A DNA stretch of 64,000 bases from JALYRV01 sp040902895 (GTDB lineage: Bacteria; Acidobacteriota; Vicinamibacteria; Vicinamibacterales; SCN-69-37): positions 1 to 64,000 of the forward strand of contig JBBDWL010000141.1 in assembly GCA_040902895.1 (NCBI GenBank), in the 5' to 3' direction. The translations under genes were made by a program, and so were the position numbers. The notes below the pieces were generated by a model. The model had not been told where the DNA came from. It made no database searches and was given only the letters and a program-made list of their open reading frames with translations. Shown here piece by piece: positions 43,055-53,122 of this stretch (positions are counted from its first letter, which is position 1; every line of letters begins with the position of its first letter).

Positions 43055-44869
43055 CTACTTCCGTAACGCCTCCTCGATGCCCGCCGCGGCATTGATCAGC
43101 GCGACGTGCGTGAAGGCCTGTGGAAAGTTGCCGAGATGCCGGTTCGTCTTCGGATCGAATTCCTCCGCATACAACCCGACGTCGTTCGCGAACCCGAGCA
43201 GCCGCTCGAACAGCCGCTGCGCCTGGTCCACGCGCCCCATCTCGGCGTAGCAGTCGACGAGCCAGAACGAGCACATGAGAAACAATCCTTCGCCAGGCGG
43301 CAGCCCATCGTCCACCTTGCTGGTGCGATAGCGTCGAATGAGGCCGATCGGGTCGTCTGCGTGCGGGCCGGCCGCGTCGAGCTCGCGCGTGATGCGATCG
43401 ATGGTGGCGAGCATGCGGGGATCGTTCGGCTTGATGACCTTCCGCAGCTGCAGGCACAGCAGGCTCGCATCGACCTGATCGGATCCGTAGGCCTGCACGA
43501 ACGACCCGGTCGCGGGGTCCACGCCCTTCGCGAGAATCTCGCGCATGATCGCGTCGGCGCCGGCTTCCCAGGCGCCGATGTCCCCGTCGAAACCGGTCTT
43601 CCGCACGAGTTGTGAGGCGCGCGTCAGCGCAACCCACGCCTGGGCCTTGGAATACACGAAATGCTGCGGATCGCTGCGCATCTCCCAGATCCCGAGATCC
43701 GGCTGACGCCAGATCTCGAGCACGTGATTGGCGCTGGCGCGCAGGAACGGCCAGACGTCTCGCGAGACCGGCCGGCCCAACTTGTTGAGCAGATAGGCGC
43801 AGTCGATCAGATCGCCGAACAGATCCAGTTGATGCTGTGAGTACGCGGCGTTGCCGATGCGCACCGGCGAGGAGCGCTCGTAGCCCTCGAGATGATCGAG
43901 CACCTGCTCGTCGAGCTGCGTCTCGCCGTCAACGCCGTACAACACCTGCAGACTCTCGGGACCGTCGGGCACGATGCTGAGCAGCCATTCGAAGTAGGCC
44001 GCGCCCTCGTCAAAATGCCCGAGCAGATAGTGCGCGTAGAGCACGAATGCGGAATCGCGCACCCAGGCGTACCGGTAATCCCAGTTGCGCACGCCGCCGA
44101 TGCGCTCCGGCAGCGACGTCGTCGGCGCCGCGATAATGGCGCCGGTGGGCGCGTAGCCGAGCAGCTTCAACACGAGCGCGCTGCGGCGCACGGCGTCGTT
44201 GTACATACCGATACGGCAACGGCTGACCCAGCGCCTCCAGTATTCGCATGTTTCGTCGAACGCACTTGTGAGATCCGTCTGAGAGGGTGTGTGCCAGAGC
44301 AGCGGCTTCTCGCGGTACTCGAGCGTGAGCCATTTCACCTCGCCCGCGGCAATCTCGAATGACGCGGAGGCAGCCGTCGCATTGATGGCGAGCGGAAGCT
44401 CTGTATAGAGCGTGATCGACTCGCCACCGGCCATGGCGCGGGCGCCGTGGCCCTCGCGCGTCTCCCACGCCGCATCGCGGCGCCCGTAATCGAACCGGGG
44501 ATCGAGCGTGAGCGAGAACCGGATGCTGCCGCGCCGGCCGCGCAGCCGCCTGAGGATCCGGTTCGTTTGCGGATGGCGTGTCGCGTGATCCACGGGCATG
44601 AAGTCAACGAGCTCGACTTCGCCGCCGTCTGTGAGGAAGCGGGTCTCGAGCACGTTCGTGTCTTCGAGATACCGCCGTGAGACCTTGAAGGGACCCGCCG
44701 GGGCGACTTGAAAGAAGCCGCCCCGGCTGCTGTCGAGAATGCGTCCGAAGATCGATGGCGCATCGAACCGCGGAAAGCAGGCCCAGTCGATCGAGCCGTC
44801 GCGCGAGACCAGCGCCGCCGTCAGGCCGTCCCCGATGACCGCGTAGTCTTCGATGCGCCTGTAAGACAC
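43055..44869 (-). CDS. GH15 family glycoside hydrolase (glucoamylase/trehalase type)
   Basis: 604 residues (GTG start directly after the M16 stop). N-terminal domain: YAVIGDGLTAALVSRDGSIDWACFPRFDAPSIFGRILD. Catalytic (alpha/alpha)6 barrel: NWDYRYAWVRDSAFVLYA, general acid region DLGIWEMRSDPQHFVYSKAQAWVAL, and general base region GLPPGEGLFLMCSFWLVD. Bacterial GH15 members of this length hydrolyse alpha-glucans or trehalose from the end. No signal peptide is visible, so it is cytoplasmic. malQ lies about 4 kb away on the other strand. Confidence 0.9.
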   Translation of the reverse strand: MSYRRIEDYAVIGDGLTAALVSRDGSIDWACFPRFDAPSIFGRILDSSRGGFFQVAPAGPFKVSRRYLEDTNVLETRFLTDGGEVELVDFMPVDHATRHPQTNRILRRLRGRRGSIRFSLTLDPRFDYGRRDAAWETREGHGARAMAGGESITLYTELPLAINATAASASFEIAAGEVKWLTLEYREKPLLWHTPSQTDLTSAFDETCEYWRRWVSRCRIGMYNDAVRRSALVLKLLGYAPTGAIIAAPTTSLPERIGGVRNWDYRYAWVRDSAFVLYAHYLLGHFDEGAAYFEWLLSIVPDGPESLQVLYGVDGETQLDEQVLDHLEGYERSSPVRIGNAAYSQHQLDLFGDLIDCAYLLNKLGRPVSRDVWPFLRASANHVLEIWRQPDLGIWEMRSDPQHFVYSKAQAWVALTRASQLVRKTGFDGDIGAWEAGADAIMREILAKGVDPATGSFVQAYGSDQVDASLLCLQLRKVIKPNDPRMLATIDRITRELDAAGPHADDPIGLIRRYRTSKVDDGLPPGEGLFLMCSFWLVDCYAEMGRVDQAQRLFERLLGFANDVGLYAEEFDPKTNRHLGNFPQAFTHVALINAAAGIEEALRK

Positions 44870-46339
44870 CTACTTCAGTATCTCGTCAATCGGCACCACG
44901 CGCACCGTTCCGAGGTTCAGTTTCCTGATGCCCGCGTCAATCGTCTTCAGATCGCCGACGACGACCACCGCGAACCTCTCGGGCGCCACATATTTCTTCG
45001 CCACGCGCTCGACGTCGGCGGCCGTCACGGCCTGGACCTTCGAGACGTACTCGGTGAACGTGCCCTCGGGCAGGCTGTAGATCACCAGCTCGGTCAGCTT
45101 CGACGCAATGTCCTGCGACGTTTCGAAGTCTTGCGGGTAGCCGAGCGCGAGATAGTTCTTCGCCTTCTCGAGCTCCTCGGCCGATACCGGCTTGCCGATG
45201 TTCGCGAGCTCCTTGAAGAACTCGGTGAGCGACTCCGATGTCTTGTCGGTCTGCACGTTGGCCGTTGCGACGAACGGGCCTGCGCCGAGGCGCATGTCGA
45301 AGCCGGAGCCCGCGCCGTAGGCATAGCCGTGCGTCTCGCGCAGGTTCGTGTTGAGCCGCGACGTGAACGAGCCGCCAAGGATCGTGTTGAGCACCTGAAT
45401 CGCGTAATAGTCGGGCGTCGAGCGCGGCACGCCCGTCCAGCCGATGCGAATCACCGACTGCGCGGCGCCAGGCTTGTCGATGAGAAACACCGTCCGCGCG
45501 CGCGGCTCGGGCGTGCCAAGCATCGCCGCGGATCGCGCCGCCGCAGCGCCGCTGCCTGCCCACGATCCAAAGCTCTTTTCGAGCATCGCGAGGGCAGCAT
45601 CCGGCTGCACGTCGCCGGCGACGATCAGATGGGCGTTCGAGGGCTGATAGTGCTGCCTGTGAAACGCGCGCAGGTCGGCGGCCGTGAACGCGCCGACCGA
45701 CGCCGCGGTGCCGGCCAGGCCCGTGCCGTAGCGGTGCGTATCGCCGTAGATCAGACGCGGAAAGGCTGTCGCGCCGATGGCCGGCGGGTTGTCCTTGATT
45801 TGCAGCAGGCTCGTAAGCCGCTCCTTGCGCAGCCGCTCGAGCTCATTGGAGGCAAACGTCGGACGGATCGCGACATCCGCCATGAGTGCGAGTGCATCGC
45901 CAAGGCGCGCGACGGGCGTGTAGAGCGACACGCTGCCCGCGTCGAATCCGGCCCCCGTGCCGATTGACGCGCCGAGAAAATCAATCGCGTCGGCAAGCGC
46001 GAGCGCATCGCGAGTGCCCGCACCTTCGTCGAGCATTGCCGCCGTCAGGCTCGCGAGACCGAACTTGCCCGCCGGATCGGCCGTCGCGCCGCTCCTGATG
46101 ACGAGCGACACGCTTGCGACCGGCACTTCGTGCTGCTCCACGATCCACACAGGCATACCGTTCGAGAGGGTGCGCTTGACGATCGGCGGCAGCTTCAGGT
46201 CGCGCGGCGGCGCGAGCTTCGGTGGGGCAGAGCGATCGGGCGGGGTCTGCGTGGCAGCCGTGACAGGAATCGCCAATCCAAGAATCGCGAATCCGCCAAC
46301 AATCAGCCGATCACGCACTCGTGCAATCCCCCGATTCAC
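44870..46339 (-). CDS. M16-family peptidase-like protein lacking the zinc motif
   Basis: 489 residues, GTG start, signal peptide-like start (LIVGGFAILGLAIPVTAATQ). Fold motifs of M16: LSNGMPVWIVEQHEVPVASVSLVIRSG, then FGLASLTAAMLDEGAGTRDALALADAIDFLGA. The position of HxxEH is occupied by LASLT, so there is no zinc site. The C-terminal R/Y-type region (PDYYAIQVLNTILGGSFTSRLNTNLRETHGYAYGAGS) is present, the substrate-binding element of the non-catalytic partner. It overlaps the catalytic M16 gene by 4 bp. Confidence 0.88.
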   Translation of the reverse strand: MNRGIARVRDRLIVGGFAILGLAIPVTAATQTPPDRSAPPKLAPPRDLKLPPIVKRTLSNGMPVWIVEQHEVPVASVSLVIRSGATADPAGKFGLASLTAAMLDEGAGTRDALALADAIDFLGASIGTGAGFDAGSVSLYTPVARLGDALALMADVAIRPTFASNELERLRKERLTSLLQIKDNPPAIGATAFPRLIYGDTHRYGTGLAGTAASVGAFTAADLRAFHRQHYQPSNAHLIVAGDVQPDAALAMLEKSFGSWAGSGAAAARSAAMLGTPEPRARTVFLIDKPGAAQSVIRIGWTGVPRSTPDYYAIQVLNTILGGSFTSRLNTNLRETHGYAYGAGSGFDMRLGAGPFVATANVQTDKTSESLTEFFKELANIGKPVSAEELEKAKNYLALGYPQDFETSQDIASKLTELVIYSLPEGTFTEYVSKVQAVTAADVERVAKKYVAPERFAVVVVGDLKTIDAGIRKLNLGTVRVVPIDEILK

Positions 46340-47700
46340 TTGGCACCTCCTTCGGGCACCACCGTCAGCTCCACGCGCTTGTCGGCGGGCAGGAACCGCC
46401 GCACCGCCGCGCGAATGTCGTCGGGCGTAATCGCGCGATAGCGCGCCAGGTCTTCGTTGAAATAATCGGGATTGCCCGTCGCCACGAAATAGCCGTTCAG
46501 CTGATCCGCCTTGCCGCCGAATCCGCCGACGCGCTCCATGCGCGCGAAGAAACCGGCTTCGGCCTTGTTGATTGCGCGCGCCACTTCGCGCGCGTCGGGC
46601 GCCGTCTGCCGCAGCTTCTCGATTTCTTCGTCGACAATGCGCTTGATGTCTTCGGTGATCTGGTCGGGCGTCTTCTCGGCCGATGGGCGGGCCATGACGA
46701 CGATATAGAACTCGGAGCGGAGTTTGCCTGACGACTGGAACGCCGACACGCTTTGCGCAATCTGCATGTCGTACACGAGCCGTTTGAAGAGCCGCGAATT
46801 CTTGCCGCCGGCCAGCACCGAGGCGGTCAGATCCAGCTCCGCATCGCCGGGCGCAAACAGAGGCGGCGTCAGCCAGGCCAGCGTGAGGCGCGGCAGCTGC
46901 ACCTTGTCGGTCATCCGCTCTTTCGTGACGCCGGTGAGGATGGCGGGCGGATACTCGTTCGGCGGCACGTCGGCCCCGGGCTTCACGTCGCCGAACCAGG
47001 TTTCAATCTTCTTGCGCGCCTCGGCGATGTTGATGTCGCCGGCGATCGAGAGGCTCGCGTTGCCCGGCGCGTAGTATGTGCGGAAGAAGTCACGCACGTC
47101 CTCGGCGCTTGCCGCGGTGAGATCCTCCATGTGGCCGATCGTGGGCCAGCTGTAAGGATGGCCCTTCGGATAGAGCAGCTCATCGAGCTTGACGTCGGCC
47201 AGCCCGTACGGCGCGTTCTCGACGCCTGACCGGCGCTCGTTCTTCACGACGTCGCGCTGGCCGTTGACCAGCTCCGGCGTGACGATGTCGAGCAGATAGC
47301 CCATGCGATCGGATTCGAGGAACAATCCGAGATCGAGCGCGTTCGACGGCATGTCGATGTAATAGTTGGTGCGGTCGCGGTTGGTCGAGCCGTTGTTGTT
47401 GGCGCCGGCCGCTTCGAGCCAGGTGTCGAAGGCGCCTTCAGGCACATGCTTCGAGCCTTCGAACATCAGATGCTCGAACAGGTGCGCGAAACCCGTGCGG
47501 CCCGGCTTTTCGCTGCCGGATCCGACGTGGTACCACATGTTGATCGACACCACCGGCACGCTGTGATCCTCGTGCAGAATCACGTCGAGGCCGTTCGGCA
47601 GCGTGAAGTGTGTGTAGGGGACGGCGATGGCCTGAGCCTGATTCGCCGATTCGGCCGACGCCAGAATCGCGAGCACCGCGAGCAGCATTCTGAATCGCAT
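46336..47700 (-). CDS. M16-family zinc metallopeptidase (catalytic partner)
   Basis: 454 residues from the ATG at 47700 (a TTG at 47706 is less likely). Signal peptide MRFRMLLAVLAILASAESA. The inverted zinc motif HLFEHLMFEG is intact (His73, Glu76, His77), with the downstream Glu in VVKNERRSGVENAPYG. With the following zinc-less M16 gene it would form a two-subunit periplasmic peptidase, as in other bacterial M16 alpha/beta pairs. The start faces the aminotransferase gene with only a few bases between them. Confidence 0.92.
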   Translation of the reverse strand: MRFRMLLAVLAILASAESANQAQAIAVPYTHFTLPNGLDVILHEDHSVPVVSINMWYHVGSGSEKPGRTGFAHLFEHLMFEGSKHVPEGAFDTWLEAAGANNNGSTNRDRTNYYIDMPSNALDLGLFLESDRMGYLLDIVTPELVNGQRDVVKNERRSGVENAPYGLADVKLDELLYPKGHPYSWPTIGHMEDLTAASAEDVRDFFRTYYAPGNASLSIAGDINIAEARKKIETWFGDVKPGADVPPNEYPPAILTGVTKERMTDKVQLPRLTLAWLTPPLFAPGDAELDLTASVLAGGKNSRLFKRLVYDMQIAQSVSAFQSSGKLRSEFYIVVMARPSAEKTPDQITEDIKRIVDEEIEKLRQTAPDAREVARAINKAEAGFFARMERVGGFGGKADQLNGYFVATGNPDYFNEDLARYRAITPDDIRAAVRRFLPADKRVELTVVPEGGAK

Positions 47701-47705
47701 AGACA

Positions 47706-48914
47706 ATGATTATCCCTTCGTTCTCATCGCGCGTGCCCTCGTCGCTGCCGCCCAACCGGCTCGCGCAGGCCGTGGCGCGGCGCCGGGCATCCGGGCGCGG
47801 CTTGATCGATTTGACGGCGTCGAACCCTACGGCGGCCGGGTTTCGTTATCCCGATGGATTGCTCGACGCGCTGGCGGCGGAGCGCAACCTTGAATACGCG
47901 CCCGACCCGTCGGGCATCGAGGAGGCGCGAGCGGCTGTCGCCGACGAGTTTGCGCGGCGCGGCACGCGCGTGTCGCCCGGGCGCATTGTTCTGACGGCGA
48001 GCACGAGCGAGGCCTACAGCTACATCTTCAAGCTGCTCTGCGACCCCGGTGATGACGTGCTGGTGCCGCAGCCCAGCTACCCGTTGTTCGAATGGCTGAC
48101 GCGGTTCGAGGGTGTCGGTGCCGTGCCGTACCGGCTCGAGTATCACGGCCGCTGGAGAGTTGATGCAGCCGCGATCGCCGCCGCGCGCACCCCTCGCACG
48201 AAAGCCATTCTGGCGGTGAATCCGAACAATCCGACAGGCTCGTACTTCACGCGCGCTGATGTCGCGGCGCTGGCGCAGACGGCGCCGGGTCTGCCGTTGG
48301 TCGGCGATGAGGTGTTCTGGGATTTCCCTCTTCCCGATGCGCCGCGCGATCGCGCAAGCGTGCTCGAGAGCGGCGGCGAGCTGGTCTTTTCGCTGGGAGG
48401 CCTGTCGAAGTCGGCCGCGCTTCCGCAATTGAAGCTGGGATGGATCGCCATTGGCGGTACGGACGCGAACGTTGCCGCCGCTCGCGAGAGGCTGGAGCTC
48501 ATCGCGGACGCCTATCTGTCGGTATCGACACCCGTGCAGACCGCCGCGGCCACGCTGATTGCGGCCGGGCCGGCGCTTCGCGACCAGATCTCGGCGCGAA
48601 CTGCGCGAAATCTTTCGGCGCTGGCCGTCGCGGTCGAGCAGCATCCGGCCCTGAATTTGCTCAAGCCGGAAGGGGGCTGGTCCGCGATCGTCCGGGTGCC
48701 CGCGACCACCACCGAGGAAGATCTGGCCGTGGCGCTGGCCGAAGAAGATGGCGTGCTGGTCCACCCTGGCTATTTTTTCGACTTCGAGCAGGAGGCCTTT
48801 ATCGTCATCAGTCTGATCGTCCCGCCCGCTGATTTCGACGAGGCACTCGCGCGCGTGCTTCGTCGCGTCGCGGGTGGCGCAGTCTCTAGCGGCGGTGGCT
48901 CGCGTTCGGTCTGA
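47706..48914 (+). CDS. PLP-dependent class I/II aminotransferase
   Basis: 402 residues. PSYPLFEWLTRFEG, NPNNPTGSYFTRADV, and the PLP lysine in GGLSKSAALPQLKLGWI are present. The DEVFWDF Asp that pairs with the PLP ring nitrogen is also present. Substrate unknown. Starts at ATG 47706; a GTG at 47733 (before PSSLPPNRLAQA) would leave more room for a promoter facing the M16 gene. Its stop overlaps the malQ start by one base (TGATG). Confidence 0.88.
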   Translation: MIIPSFSSRVPSSLPPNRLAQAVARRRASGRGLIDLTASNPTAAGFRYPDGLLDALAAERNLEYAPDPSGIEEARAAVADEFARRGTRVSPGRIVLTASTSEAYSYIFKLLCDPGDDVLVPQPSYPLFEWLTRFEGVGAVPYRLEYHGRWRVDAAAIAAARTPRTKAILAVNPNNPTGSYFTRADVAALAQTAPGLPLVGDEVFWDFPLPDAPRDRASVLESGGELVFSLGGLSKSAALPQLKLGWIAIGGTDANVAAARERLELIADAYLSVSTPVQTAAATLIAAGPALRDQISARTARNLSALAVAVEQHPALNLLKPEGGWSAIVRVPATTTEEDLAVALAEEDGVLVHPGYFFDFEQEAFIVISLIVPPADFDEALARVLRRVAGGAVSSGGGSRSV

Positions 48915-50488
48915 TGCCAGCAACCCCGTACCGCCGCACGGCCGGCGTTCTGCTTCCTCTGTTTTCCATGCGATCGAGTACCAGCTGGGGCATCGGCGAG
49001 TTTGCCGATGTGCGTCCATTCTCTGAATGGATGCACGGGGCGGGGCTCTCGCTGCTGCAGCTGCTGCCCATCAACGCGATGTCGCCGGGGCAGAACTCGC
49101 CGTACTCCGCGCTGTCGTCGGCCGCGCTCGATCCAATCTTCATCGCGCCTGAAGCGGTGGCCAGCTTCACGCGTGCGGGCGGCATATCCGCGCTGCCGAA
49201 AGACGCGCGCGACGCGCTCGAGGCTGCGCGTCACGCGACGAGGGTGGATTCTGATGCGGTGCGTGCGGCCAAGGGCGCCGCATTCGATCTCGCGTGGCAG
49301 GCATTCGGGGACGCCGACGCCGAGGCGTTGGACGCGTTCGTCGAGCGCGAGCAGTACTGGCTCGATGACTACACGCTGTATCGCGCGCTGACGGACGAGC
49401 ACGGCGGCGACTGGACGCGCTGGCCCGACGCGCTTCGCCATCGAGAGCCCGACGCGATGGCCCGCGCGCGGACCGCGCTGGCGCGGCCGATCCGTTTCCA
49501 CGGCTGGCTGCAGTGGATTGCCGATGCGCAGTGGGGCAGCGCGCGCGCCGATGCGCGCGAGAACGGCGTCGACGTGTTCGGTGACCTGCCGTTCATGGTG
49601 AGCACCGCGAGCGCTGATGTCTGGGGGAGGCAGCAGGATTTCATGCTCGATGCCACCGTCGGCACGCCGCCCGACGCCTTCAGCGACGCGGGCCAGGATT
49701 GGGGCGTGCCCGTCTATCGCTGGCCCGAGATTGCCGCAGGCGGCGATGCCTGGCTGCGGATGCGCGGCCGCCGCGCCGCGTCGCTCTTCGACGGCTTCCG
49801 CGTCGATCATCTGGTCGGCTTCTATCGCACGTTCGTGCGGCCCCGGCGCGGCGCGCCGTCCTTTCTGCCCGGCGAGCCGTACTTTCTGCCGGACGCGCCG
49901 CCCGAGCAGATCGCGCAGGGCGAGCGCATCATGCGGCTGTTTCTCGAGACCGGCGCGGCCGTCACCGCCGAGGATCTCGGCACAGTGCCGGATTACGTGC
50001 GCGAGTCGCTCGGCCGTCTCGGCCTCCCCGGCTATCGCATCCTGCGATGGGAGCGGCACTGGCATCAGGAGGGACAGCCGTTTCGCGACCCGGCCGAATG
50101 GCCGGCCAATGCCGTCGCCACCACCGGCACGCACGACACCGAGTCGCTCGCCGAGTGGTGGGAGCACGCGGCCGTTGAGGAGCGGCGCCTGGTGCAGGCC
50201 ATTCCAGACGTGGCCCGCGCGCTCGGCACGGAGGACCATCCAACCCTCACCCCGCGCGTCCGCGACGCGCTGCTTGCGGCGCTCTATGACTCGCCGTCGA
50301 ACCTGCTGATTCTGCCGTTCCAGGATCTGTTCGGCTGGCGCGATCGCGTCAACACGCCGGCCACCGTCGGCGACGCCAACTGGCGCTGGACGCTGCCGTG
50401 GCCGGTCGATCGCCTGCCGTCGATTCCCGTGGCAGCCGACCGCGCGCGCGAGCTGCATGCGCTGGCGGAGGAGACAGGTAGACTCTAG
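48914..50488 (+). CDS. malQ: 4-alpha-glucanotransferase (amylomaltase), GH77
   Basis: 524 residues, standard length for the short bacterial type. Conserved regions: PLFSMRSSTSWGIGEFADV, VFGDLPFMVSTASADVW, nucleophile Asp in GFRVDHLVGFYR, acid/base Glu in TAEDLGTVPDYV, and the third Asp in TTGTHDTESLAEWW. It transfers alpha-1,4-glucan segments between glucans in maltodextrin or glycogen turnover. The ATG overlaps the aminotransferase stop. Confidence 0.95.
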   Translation: MPATPYRRTAGVLLPLFSMRSSTSWGIGEFADVRPFSEWMHGAGLSLLQLLPINAMSPGQNSPYSALSSAALDPIFIAPEAVASFTRAGGISALPKDARDALEAARHATRVDSDAVRAAKGAAFDLAWQAFGDADAEALDAFVEREQYWLDDYTLYRALTDEHGGDWTRWPDALRHREPDAMARARTALARPIRFHGWLQWIADAQWGSARADARENGVDVFGDLPFMVSTASADVWGRQQDFMLDATVGTPPDAFSDAGQDWGVPVYRWPEIAAGGDAWLRMRGRRAASLFDGFRVDHLVGFYRTFVRPRRGAPSFLPGEPYFLPDAPPEQIAQGERIMRLFLETGAAVTAEDLGTVPDYVRESLGRLGLPGYRILRWERHWHQEGQPFRDPAEWPANAVATTGTHDTESLAEWWEHAAVEERRLVQAIPDVARALGTEDHPTLTPRVRDALLAALYDSPSNLLILPFQDLFGWRDRVNTPATVGDANWRWTLPWPVDRLPSIPVAADRARELHALAEETGRL

Positions 50489-50608
50489 GTTGCTGGTTGC
50501 TGGTCTGAGCCGCGCGAGACAACGCTCGCGCGGCTAATCTAGATTAGCCGGCCGGGCTTTGTCCCGGACGGCTGGCACCGACAACCAACAACCAGCAACC
50601 GACAACCG
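50489..50608. repeat. Composite palindromic repeat between malQ and the acyl-activating gene
   Basis: Ends are inverted: GTTGCTGGTTGCTGGT on the left and ACAACCAACAACCAGCAACC, then GACAACC, on the right. Inside are a 10-bp stem GCCGCGCGAG / CTCGCGCGGC (50509-50518, 50525-50534) and the perfect palindrome TAATCTAGATTA (50535-50546). No gene is present. It could act as a terminator for malQ. Confidence 0.6.
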
Positions 50609-50611
50609 ACC

Positions 50612-51679
<1,068 letters not shown>

Positions 51680-51685
51680 CAGCCC

Positions 51686-51793
51686 AATGTAAATTGTAAA
51701 TCGTAAATAGCATTGTCTACTGAGCTATTGGCTGCACTGAAGCGGCAGCAATGACCCCATAGACAATGCTATTTACAATTTACCATTTACATT
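51686..51793. repeat. MITE-like element with 34-bp terminal inverted repeats
   Basis: Left end 51686-51719 (AATGTAAATTGTAAATCGTA and so on to GTCTA) and right end 51760-51793 are inverted copies with 2 mismatches in 34. The loop of 40 bp has no gene. It is strikingly AT-rich against its surroundings. The left end recurs, identical over 34 bp, at 53059-53092. Confidence 0.8.
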
Positions 51794-51808
51794 TCGCGAG
51801 CCTGAGCC

Positions 51809-53041
51809 ATGACATCACCAAGAACCCTCGCATTAGCACTGGCGCTGTCTCTGCCCTTGTCCGTGACGACGTTCGCCCAATGGCCGCAATGGCGGGGTCC
51901 TGCGCGTGATGGCGCGGTTCCGGCGGCGTCGGTGCCGAAGGCCTGGCCCGAGAAGCTGCAGGAAGCATGGGCGGTTGAAGCGGGCGAGGGCTACTCGACG
52001 CCGGTTGTCGCGAATGGCCGCGTGTATGTGCACGCGCGGCGCGATCCCGACGAGGTCGTCATGGCGTTCGATCTCGCCACCGGCAGGCAGGTCTGGAGCG
52101 ACACGCATCAGGCGCCGTTCACGAAAAATCAGTATGCCAACGCGATGGCCAAGGGACCCAATGCCACGCCGCTCGTGGCCAACGGCCGTCTCTATACGTT
52201 CGGCGTGACCGCGGTGCTCACCGCGTATGACGCCGCCGGCGGCAAGGTGCTCTGGCGCCACGACTACACGAAAGACATCGACTCGTCGAAGCTGTTCTGC
52301 GGTACCGCGATGTCGCCCATCCTTGTCGACGAGGCCATCATCGTGCACGTCGGCGACGATCGCGGCGGCGTCTTTCGCGCCTTCGATGCCGTGACCGGCA
52401 AGATGCGGTGGGAGCAGAAAGCGCCCGGCCCGGGCTACGCATCGCCCGTGCTGGCGACGATGGCAGGCGCAAAACAAGTCGTGATGCTCACCGACAAGTC
52501 GGTAGTGGGCGTCTCGACATCCGACGGCGGCATTCTCTGGAGTTTCCCATTCCCCGACGAATGGAACGAAAACATCGTCACGCCCATCGTCATCGGCGAC
52601 ACGGTGATCGTGTCAGGCACGCGGCAGGGCACGCGCGCGCTCCGCGTCGCCCCGAAGGGCGCGGCCTTCGAGGCCACCGAACTGTGGCACTCGCCCGAGA
52701 CGGCAATGTACATGAGTACCCCCGTACTGCAGGGCGGCGTGCTCTATGGCATGTCGACACGGCGTAAGGGCCAGTTCTTCGCGCTCGATCCGGCCACCGG
52801 CAAGACGTTGTGGATGACGGAGGGGCGCGAAGCGGGCAACGCGCATCTCGTGGCGGCGGGGTCGAATCTCGTCGTGCAGCTCGACACCGGCGACATGATC
52901 GTCGCGCCGGTGTCGAAGACCGGCTTCACGCCCGCGCGCCGCTATACCGTTGGCAAAAGCGCGACCTACACGCATCCCGTGCTCACGCCGGGTGGCGTGC
53001 TCGTGCGGGATCAGACGCACCTGAGATTCTGGCAGTGGTAA
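51809..53041 (+). CDS. Secreted PQQ-like beta-propeller protein
   Basis: 410 residues, signal peptide LALALALSLPLSVTTFA, then WPQWRGPARDG, the typical start of PQQ-binding-like propellers. Blades: RQVWSDTHQAPF, GKVLWRHDYT, GKMRWEQKAP, GGILWSFPFP, GKTLWMTEGREAG. No PQQ-dehydrogenase catalytic domain is seen; the family includes BamB-like and orphan propellers. It lies between inverted copies of the 34-bp AT-rich repeat (51760-51793 and 53059-53092), inserted between two genes that look functionally linked. Confidence 0.85.
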   Translation: MTSPRTLALALALSLPLSVTTFAQWPQWRGPARDGAVPAASVPKAWPEKLQEAWAVEAGEGYSTPVVANGRVYVHARRDPDEVVMAFDLATGRQVWSDTHQAPFTKNQYANAMAKGPNATPLVANGRLYTFGVTAVLTAYDAAGGKVLWRHDYTKDIDSSKLFCGTAMSPILVDEAIIVHVGDDRGGVFRAFDAVTGKMRWEQKAPGPGYASPVLATMAGAKQVVMLTDKSVVGVSTSDGGILWSFPFPDEWNENIVTPIVIGDTVIVSGTRQGTRALRVAPKGAAFEATELWHSPETAMYMSTPVLQGGVLYGMSTRRKGQFFALDPATGKTLWMTEGREAGNAHLVAAGSNLVVQLDTGDMIVAPVSKTGFTPARRYTVGKSATYTHPVLTPGGVLVRDQTHLRFWQW

Positions 53042-53058
53042 CTGTACTGATCGCGGAA

Positions 53059-53092
53059 ATGTAAATTGTAAATCGTAAATAGCATTGTCTAT
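53059..53092. repeat. Single end of the AT-rich MITE-like repeat
   Basis: Identical to 51686-51719 over 34 bp and inverted relative to 51760-51793. Only one arm is present here; the sequence after it (TTGGGCTATTGCC) partly follows the loop of the full copy. Confidence 0.75.
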
Positions 53093-53122
53093 TGGGCTAT
53101 TGCCAGAGGCTGCTCACCACGC

